From positions 1-5,466 of the forward strand of contig JBGVDD010000096.1 of NCBI GenBank assembly GCA_045119215.1: 5,466 nt of DNA, read 5' to 3'. The notes under the pieces are model-generated. The model was not told the origin of the DNA. It ran no database searches and saw nothing but the letters and a program-made list of their open reading frames with translations. The translations under genes were made by a program, and so were the position numbers. This document shows positions 1 through 3,847 of the stretch, in pieces; within the stretch, counting starts at the first letter, position 1, and every line of letters starts with the position of its first letter. The stretch comes from RUG11237 sp045119215. GTDB taxonomy: Bacteria; Bacillota; Clostridia; Lachnospirales; Lachnospiraceae.

Positions 1-27
1 CTGTGGCTACTTTTATGTTCTTATTTG

Positions 28-174
28 CTATTCATTTATCCCTGCCACGACCTCATAATACACCACAACCATATGTTTGTCTACCACAAATTTCCAAAAT
101 TTCGACAAAATTTTATTTTCGTTATTTTTGCCAATCACAAGCGTGACACGAGCCCCCTCTGCATCATCGGACAC
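28..174 (-). CDS. Possible small ORF (48 aa) in frame after the 52-aa gene
   Basis: This reading frame is the direct in-frame continuation of the 52-codon gene at 181-339: after its TAA come two codons (Gln, Arg) and then a GTG that could start a 48-residue product ending at TAG. The product would begin VSDDAEGARVTLVIGK and has a plausible globular composition with a hydrophobic, valine-rich C-terminal part (residues KHMVVVYYEVVAG). There is no good ribosome binding site: only a GGAAG about 11 bases before the GTG, inside the end of the upstream gene, so translation would need re-initiation. The alternative is that both halves were once one protein of about 103 residues, split by a nonsense mutation at 181-183. 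I do not recognise a family. It may equally be non-coding. Confidence 0.3.
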   Translation of the reverse strand: MSDDAEGARVTLVIGKNNENKILSKFWKFVVDKHMVVVYYEVVAGINE

Positions 175-180
175 CCGCTG

Positions 181-339
181 TTATACTTCCATTTTCGCCG
201 CATTTGCCTGCTCCAGATAAGATAAAAACAATGCTTCCAAAGTCTTATCTTCTGCGTAGGAACAGGTGACATTTACCACAGTTCCGTTGGTGGTTTTTAT
301 GCTGATATTCTTTTCTGTTAAATTTATTTTCTCGTCCAT
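181..339 (-). CDS. Small hypothetical protein, 52 aa
   Basis: A short gene starting at ATG 339-337 with a consensus GGAGG ribosome binding site (346-350) six bases upstream, which is the main reason to believe it. The product begins MDEKINLTEKNISIKTTNG and continues with a segment containing one Cys (TVVNVTCSYAEDKTLEALFL), ending QANAAKMEV. It is acidic and soluble-looking, with a likely beta-rich first half and a helical end, and has no signal peptide or membrane segment. It lies about 40 bases after the terminator at 378-442, so it either has its own promoter in that AT-rich gap or depends on read-through. The same frame stays open for 50 codons beyond its stop. I do not recognise the family. 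Small proteins like this are common next to recombinase genes in clostridial mobile elements, but no recombinase is in view. Confidence 0.6.
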   Translation of the reverse strand: MDEKINLTEKNISIKTTNGTVVNVTCSYAEDKTLEALFLSYLEQANAAKMEV

Positions 340-345
340 GCGTAA

Positions 346-350
346 CCTCC
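346..350 (-). promoter_or_regulatory. Ribosome binding site of the 52-aa gene
   Basis: GGAGG on the minus strand, six bases (TTACGC) before the ATG at 339. It fixes the start of the small gene at 181-339. Confidence 0.65.
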
Positions 351-377
351 ATTTTTATTTTTTGCATTATCGTTGCC

Positions 378-442
378 ATAACAAAAAAATCGCTACCCAT
401 AGCTTCTATAAATGCACAAACTATGGATAACGATTTTGTTAT
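378..442 (-). terminator. Rho-independent terminator, leftward transcription
   Basis: Read on the minus strand, an inverted repeat with arms at 421-442 and 378-402 forms a long stem (core TCGTTATCCATAG pairing with CTATGGGTAGCGA, two mismatches) closed by a loop of about 18 bases. The 3' arm runs into seven T (383-389). The outer ATAACAAAA/TTTTGTTAT bases extend the stem through the U-tract. It begins directly after a TAG at 443-445 and would end the transcript of the structured RNA at about 443-840. With the 52-aa gene starting 40 bases further on, it could also act as an attenuator. Confidence 0.75.
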
Positions 443-840
443 CTACTGCAATCTTTTAATTATAATCCGAACCATCTCACTTATGGTTCCTATCAAGGTA
501 TACGCCGGTATTCCAACCCCTCATCGCCCCGTATACGTAGAAGTGTACTCACCTCCGGGAATTACAGACGGCCACTTATCTGTGTTCACGACGCCCTCCT
601 CCTAAGAGAAGCACTATCTCCCCTGCTTGCCTTTCGGGGACCGGGACGAAACTCTTTTCTCGCCCCTCATGGGTTATTATCCTTACGCAACATACCTGCT
701 CCCACATTTACCGGACTTCCGTCCAGCCTCTCGGCCTTCATCTCTCAATCCATCAGCCTACTGATATGATAACTGTGACTTCCATCCTGCGGGTATATGA
801 ACCGTAATTCTACTCATCTGTAACTGCTATTCAGTTGTCA
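443..840 (-). ncRNA. Putative large structured RNA (leftward), unassigned
   Basis: About 400 bases that are clearly richer in G and C than the flanks and packed with short local hairpins on the minus strand: AACTG/CAGTT (822-836), ATCAG-UAGG-CUGAU (752-765), GGCC-GAGA-GGCU (725-736), GGAC-GGAA-GUCC (713-724), a long imperfect stem at 643-666, CCCC/GGGG (620-639), ACAGA/UCUGU (564-583), CGUAUAC/GUAUACG (498-536) and AACCAU/AUGGUU (470-488). Two of these carry GNRA tetraloops. The series runs straight into the terminator at 378-442, so it looks like a discrete transcript of roughly 450 bases. A TTGACA at 836-841 is a possible -35 box but has no good -10 partner, so the 5' end is uncertain. I checked by eye for RNase P, tmRNA, group I and group II intron cores and saw none. 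Short ORFs inside it, one with a strong ribosome binding site, are an alternative or additional reading. Confidence 0.45.
521..589 (-). CDS. Possible 22-codon peptide with strong RBS
   Basis: GTG at 589-587 follows an AGGAGG (598-603) by eight bases, an excellent ribosome binding site in an otherwise structured RNA. The frame reads VNTDKWPSVIPGGEYTSTY and two more residues to a TGA at 521-523. It then continues openly for 25 more codons (GVGIPAYTLIGTISEMVR and onwards) to TAG at 443-445, directly at the terminator. It could be a leader peptide, a 48-residue gene interrupted by a TGG-to-TGA change, or a chance frame within a structured RNA whose purine-rich strand mimics a Shine-Dalgarno sequence. 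I do not recognise the product. Confidence 0.3.
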   Translation of the reverse strand: MNTDKWPSVIPGGEYTSTYTGR

Positions 841-945
841 AATTTCTCCGGCTTTTCAGGGCCTGTGTAAAGGATAAAACACAAAACTTGATGCTTGTAC
901 ATATCCTAAAAAGACCAATTTTCGCAAAAAACTATTCTTTTCAGT

Positions 946-1074
946 ATGAATTTCTCTTTGCAGGAGTATCATACTATAGATTTCGAAGGTTGGCTATGGA
1001 CAGGGCTGGTGTATTTTGAAGGATTTGCACCAGAAATTGGTGGGGTTGGGCTACTATCTTCGGAGCTTGTTTAA
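946..1074 (+). other. Weak 42-codon ORF, possibly a gene remnant
   Basis: An ATG-to-TAA frame on the plus strand whose product is rich in aromatic residues and glycine (IDFEGWLWTGLVYFEGF, then APEIGGVGLLSSELV). The composition is more protein-like than most chance ORFs of this size, but there is no ribosome binding site, and the opposite strand is also open over much of the same stretch. It ends inside the AT-rich palindrome at 1067-1103. It may be a decayed fragment of a larger gene. No family recognised. Confidence 0.15.
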
Positions 1075-1103
1075 ATTCTTGTTTTAAAACAAGATTTAAA
1101 CAA
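1067..1103. repeat. Large AT-rich palindrome
   Basis: TTGTTTAAATTCTTGTTTT (1067-1085) is followed without any spacer by AAAACAAGATTTAAACAA (1086-1103), an inverted repeat with arms of 18-19 bases differing by one inserted T. The inner CTTGTTTTAAAACAAG is a perfect 16-bp palindrome. There is no T-tract on either side, so it is not a standard terminator. It could extrude as a cruciform or bind a dimeric protein. Confidence 0.6.
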
Positions 1104-1138
1104 AATGTGTCTTATACACTGTCACTTAAGTCCAGTTG

Positions 1139-1309
1139 CTATTCCAACAATTGCTTCTGCATTTCGTATAATCCATCAGTTTTATTTTCTGCTGATTTTT
1201 CTGCTGATTTCTCCGATAGGAATTTCGCAGAAACGGCAATTCCCCTGAATATAAGCATCAAATTTATATTAGGGTTACAACTTGTAACCGCTTTAAAATA
1301 GACATTCAT
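1139..1309 (-). CDS. Doubtful small ORF, 56 aa
   Basis: An open frame from ATG 1309-1307 to TAG, with product beginning MNVYFKAVTSCNPNINLMLI and ending KTDGLYEMQKQLLE. The C-terminal half is charged and helical-looking and contains a repeated SAEK-SAEN, encoded by a 12-bp tandem duplication (1185-1208). There is no ribosome binding site before the ATG, and an in-frame TGA lies just upstream, so it could be a decayed remnant of a longer gene. A possible leftward promoter at 1603-1631 could transcribe it. No family recognised. Confidence 0.2.
   Translation of the reverse strand: MNVYFKAVTSCNPNINLMLIFRGIAVSAKFLSEKSAEKSAENKTDGLYEMQKQLLE
1185..1208. repeat. 12-bp tandem duplication
   Basis: TTTTCTGCTGAT occurs twice in direct succession (1185-1196, 1197-1208). 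It keeps the leftward 56-codon frame open, adding four residues. Confidence 0.6.
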
Positions 1310-1320
1310 AAGACCACATG

Positions 1321-1570
1321 ATCAACTATCCATCAACTAAAATTGCATCATATATTAACAGTAAATGCCCGTATTATAAGCATCTCCGTAATGATATGCC
1401 TTGGATTTCCATAATACCATCAACTACCCGTCAACTAAATTTGCGCATCAACAGCTTACTGACATCCTATCAAATACCCATCAAATAAAATAGTGCCCTA
1501 AATATCATGCTTTTTCGATTCAACACATTCCAAATAAGCCGTTTCTATCAAATATCCGTCAAATAAAATC
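1321..1570. repeat. Array of four dispersed 24-bp repeats (iteron- or arm-site-like)
   Basis: Near-identical 24-bp units lie at 1321-1344, 1419-1442, 1469-1492 and 1547-1570, all in the same orientation, with start-to-start distances of 98, 50 and 78 bp. Each unit is itself a pair of heptamers TCAAMTA (M = A or C) spaced 11 bp apart by YCCR, followed by an A/T-rich tail. Within a unit both heptamers carry the same variable base: C in the two left units, A in the two right ones. GCATCA follows units 1, 2 and 4 within ten bases. Heptamers one helical turn apart suggest cooperative protein binding on one DNA face: a regulator of the promoter just to the right, plasmid-type iterons, or arm sites of a tyrosine recombinase. 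The spacing is too irregular, and the sequence between units too variable in length, for a CRISPR array. Apart from the doubtful 56-codon ORF, no gene is credible between 840 and 1750. Confidence 0.7.
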
Positions 1571-1591
1571 TGCCGCATCATCACACGCAAC

Positions 1592-1619
1592 TTGACATGA
1601 GCATAAAATGTGTTATGCT
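1592..1619 (+). promoter_or_regulatory. Strong sigma-A-type promoter, rightward
   Basis: A perfect -35 TTGACA (1592-1597), a 16-bp spacer and a -10 TATGCT (1614-1619) preceded by an extended -10 TG at 1611-1612. The expected start is near 1626. No protein gene follows on this strand. What follows is a compact foldable sequence ending in a T7 run at 1712-1718, so this looks like the promoter of a small RNA. Confidence 0.6.
1600..1619. promoter_or_regulatory. Palindromic operator-like site in the promoter
   Basis: AGCATAA (1600-1606) and TTATGCT (1613-1619) form a perfect 7-bp inverted repeat with a 6-base centre, covering the spacer and -10 box of the rightward promoter. Outer TTGAC (1592-1596) and GTCAA (1627-1631) nearly extend the symmetry. 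Because of it, the opposite strand also has a promoter-like pair, TTGACT (1626-1631) and TTTTAT (1603-1608) with 17-bp spacing, pointing left through the repeat array. A dimeric repressor or a bidirectional promoter are both possible. Confidence 0.45.
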
Positions 1620-1625
1620 ATTTGT

Positions 1626-1718
1626 AGTCAACTTGTGATGGATGAAAGCTGGGTTCCCAAGTGGGAGTAGGCGCTTAAGTGCTTAGAATCCTTTGCTCCT
1701 GGGGTTGGCTATTTTTTT
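1626..1718 (+). ncRNA. Putative small RNA, about 93 nt, convergent to ddmE
   Basis: The transcript expected from the promoter at 1592-1619 has no ORF of note and folds compactly. AGCUGG (1647-1652) pairs with UUGGCU (1705-1710), CCC (1656-1658) with GGG in 1701-1704, and GGGAGUA (1663-1669) with UGCUCCU (1694-1700), enclosing a GCGC-UUAA-GUGC hairpin (1671-1682). Several pairs are G-U wobbles, and an alternative local hairpin UUCCC-AAGU-GGGAG (1654-1667) competes. The outer stem ends one base before seven U, a natural intrinsic terminator. The gene ends 32 bases from the stop codon of the oppositely directed ddmE-like gene, so the RNA would be antisense to that gene's 3' untranslated region. 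Role unknown. Possibilities are antisense control of the operon or a partner RNA of the defence system. I do not recognise an RNA family. Confidence 0.5.
1701..1718 (+). terminator. Rho-independent terminator of the small RNA
   Basis: The 3' arm GGGG-TTGGCT (1701-1710), paired with 1647-1658 or locally through AATCC/GGGTT (1687-1706), is followed by A and seven T. It works only for rightward transcription. No comparable T-tract terminator is seen for the leftward operon that ends at 1751. Confidence 0.5.
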
Positions 1719-1750
1719 GCCTATTAATCCTCATAATCCCTTATTCCTAA

Positions 1751-3847
1751 TCAACACTGCTCAATATATTCTCTCAAATACTTAAACGGGAATGGAATCA
1801 CTGTGTATTGACTATTACGTACAAACTCCACTGCCATCAACGGAAGCGCCTCTTCATATTCAAGCGTTTCTCCCAAAGAAATAACTTTTCGCATACAACA
1901 AGCATTTGGATATGCCAGTTTCTTACTCTTAGCTCCAACATAATACACAAAAGTGCGTCCATCTAAATAGTCATTCTCGTTGTATTCATACTTAATGTTA
2001 AGGAGATTTCCAATTTGATAAGTCGCTTCAAATTCTCCTTTTCTCAACTCACCATCAATCCAAACGCCATACTTTTCATGCAAAAATCTATTAAATTTTG
2101 AAGCAATTCCTGTACGCATATTTAATATCTTTTTTAATACTTTCTTGGAAATCATTTCCGTTTCTGCCGACACCTTGTTTTTCCATTCACAAGTGCACTC
2201 ACTTGAACCAATATTATTCATTTCAAAATCATCCATTGCTTCCAACAACAATTCTTTTGAAACTCTTTCTTTTGCATCTGTTTCCATAAGTGTATTCATT
2301 AATGCAGATATATTAGGCAATGTTTTCTCACGTGTTAACAATATAGCATGAATATTATCAATGTCCGAATAGATTAGTCCCTCTACTTGATTTTGTACAC
2401 CATGGTGCTTATCTTCTATAAAATCATAGGTATAACAAATTTTACTCCACTCTTCTGTTTCATCTTGATTACTATCACAAAATGTATCGAATTCCATTTT
2501 GCCATTACCATGAATTTTCAAACGATAGTAATTGTAATAATTGTAGGCTTTTTTATTAACATGATTTACATGTTCCGCATTTTCTCCAAACTTTGTTTTA
2601 ATCTTCTTTCTGATGACAAAAGTCCACTCTTTTCCAGAATCAAGTCTTTCCCAATCAAAAATCGAAATCATGCGTTCTCTTACATCGCCTTTTATTATAA
2701 GTTCCTGAACAATCTTCTTTATATCAGGAGAACTGCCCTTTGTATTCGTAAAATGCTCAGCCTCTTCAGTAATATGCTGTACAATATATCCCTTTAGGTT
2801 ATCACTGTGTGGATCATGCATCTCATTTTCAGCATAATATTCACCATCATGAATGATTCTGATATTATACGCATCCTCCGAAAGATTTCCTACTGTTGCC
2901 TTTACATGATAATACTTCTCCAACTCCTCCTGAAGCTTTGCTACGATATCCTTTGATATTTCAGAGCCATTCTCATCTACAATTACAACGCCCTTTTTCT
3001 GAAGCATTTCACCATATTCACACTCTGATATTCCTTTCTTTTCCAGATTGGAGATATCAAATTCTTGCGCATCTTCCCTCTCCACAATGTCTATGGTTAT
3101 ATATTTCGAAAGATTGTCATTTACATCTCTTAAAAACTGTTCCATTACGCCCATCTTACTTTTTCTAAAATGCGTAATATCCGTGATATCAAAATTATCA
3201 ACTCTAAAGTGGTTATGTGGCAAGGAACCTTCCTTGTATGTAATGACATTAGTATCTGTTTTTAATTTTTTTCTAAACTCACCTGTCTTTGAATCTATTA
3301 CATATAATCCGTTACTTTCTCGATCATATCTCTTGAACGTTTTATGTTCCAAATTAAGATACATCCCCGGATCAATAACAATCTCCAAAAATCTGATAAA
3401 ATTCACCTTACCTGTTAATTTATCTTTATGTCTCCATGAAGGGTCATGATAGAAAAGCTTACCTGTAAGATTATTATACATAAAAGCCTCATGTTTAGGC
3501 GTTCTCATTGAATTTATCAGCAGTTGTGCAAGTAATCTATTTTCAAAATAAAAACATTTATCGCACTGCTCACTATCAAACAAATCAATCTTTTGGATTT
3601 TTACATCTTCATACTCTTTCATAATACTTTCTTTAAATTGCTGTTCTGTTACCTCACCCTTACGGAACAGCACCAATGCAGTTGCACCATAGGTCCACTG
3701 AACTGCTGCCGCCTTAAATTCATATACTGCCGAATCCAAGATATTATATTTATAATAATCCTTGTTAGCCTTCTCGACTCTAAAAATATCAAAGTCGGCA
3801 TCAATATTTTCCATATTGTAGGTAACATTAATTCTGTTAGTTAACAT
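1751..3847 (-). CDS. ddmE: DdmE-like catalytically inactive prokaryotic Argonaute (698 aa)
   Basis: Second gene of the operon, starting at ATG 3847-3845 behind a perfect AAGGAGG and overlapping the end of the helicase-nuclease gene by 11 bases. The 698-residue product has no signal peptide or membrane segment. Regions: an N-terminal part (1-130) with a CxxC pair at Cys95/Cys98; a beta-rich part (about 145-260, FLEIVIDPGMYLNLEHKTF); a central alpha/beta part (about 280-410, with NIRIIHDGEYY and IVQHITEE), where a MID domain is expected; and a C-terminal half ending FVRNSQYTVIPFPFKYLREY. That end matches the Argonaute PIWI terminus in pattern (VR, hydrophobic run, PxP, Tyr). I find no obvious DEDX tetrad, consistent with an inactive enzyme. 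In characterised DdmE a short 5'-phosphorylated DNA guide directs the protein to plasmid DNA, where it forms an R-loop-like structure and loads DdmD. Length, order and partner fit DdmE. The family call rests on architecture and remembered patterns, not alignment. The alternative is another inactive long pAgo. Confidence 0.72.
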   Translation of the reverse strand: MLTNRINVTYNMENIDADFDIFRVEKANKDYYKYNILDSAVYEFKAAAVQWTYGATALVLFRKGEVTEQQFKESIMKEYEDVKIQKIDLFDSEQCDKCFYFENRLLAQLLINSMRTPKHEAFMYNNLTGKLFYHDPSWRHKDKLTGKVNFIRFLEIVIDPGMYLNLEHKTFKRYDRESNGLYVIDSKTGEFRKKLKTDTNVITYKEGSLPHNHFRVDNFDITDITHFRKSKMGVMEQFLRDVNDNLSKYITIDIVEREDAQEFDISNLEKKGISECEYGEMLQKKGVVIVDENGSEISKDIVAKLQEELEKYYHVKATVGNLSEDAYNIRIIHDGEYYAENEMHDPHSDNLKGYIVQHITEEAEHFTNTKGSSPDIKKIVQELIIKGDVRERMISIFDWERLDSGKEWTFVIRKKIKTKFGENAEHVNHVNKKAYNYYNYYRLKIHGNGKMEFDTFCDSNQDETEEWSKICYTYDFIEDKHHGVQNQVEGLIYSDIDNIHAILLTREKTLPNISALMNTLMETDAKERVSKELLLEAMDDFEMNNIGSSECTCEWKNKVSAETEMISKKVLKKILNMRTGIASKFNRFLHEKYGVWIDGELRKGEFEATYQIGNLLNIKYEYNENDYLDGRTFVYYVGAKSKKLAYPNACCMRKVISLGETLEYEEALPLMAVEFVRNSQYTVIPFPFKYLREYIEQC

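Noticed and set aside
5..27. Left-edge AAAAGTAGCCACAG (minus strand) as half of a terminator hairpin
   Set aside because: The matching arm would lie outside the window, so it cannot be tested here.
423..605. 60-codon plus-strand ORF
   Set aside because: It lies antisense to the hairpin-rich RNA and starts inside the leftward terminator stem with no ribosome binding site; the open frame is a by-product of the opposite strand.
443..840. Group I or group II intron, RNase P RNA or tmRNA
   Set aside because: No recognisable conserved core (no domain V hairpin, no P7-type core, no RNase P or tmRNA motifs) could be found by eye.
1321..1570. CRISPR array
   Set aside because: Only four imperfect units with unequal spacing (98, 50, 78 bp) and internal heptamer duplication; no cas gene in view.
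1504..1587. 27-codon leftward ORF beginning MMRQILFDGYLIE across the fourth repeat
   Set aside because: No ribosome binding site. The same aligned frame meets TAG in two of the four repeat units, so the repeats are better read as DNA sites.
2387..2797. 136-codon plus-strand ORF, hydrophobic
   Set aside because: It is fully inside the ddmE-like gene on the other strand. The Phe/Ile-rich product is what antisense of Lys/Asn/Glu-rich codons gives, and there is no ribosome binding site. The other plus-strand ORFs in 2098-4463 are rejected for the same reason.
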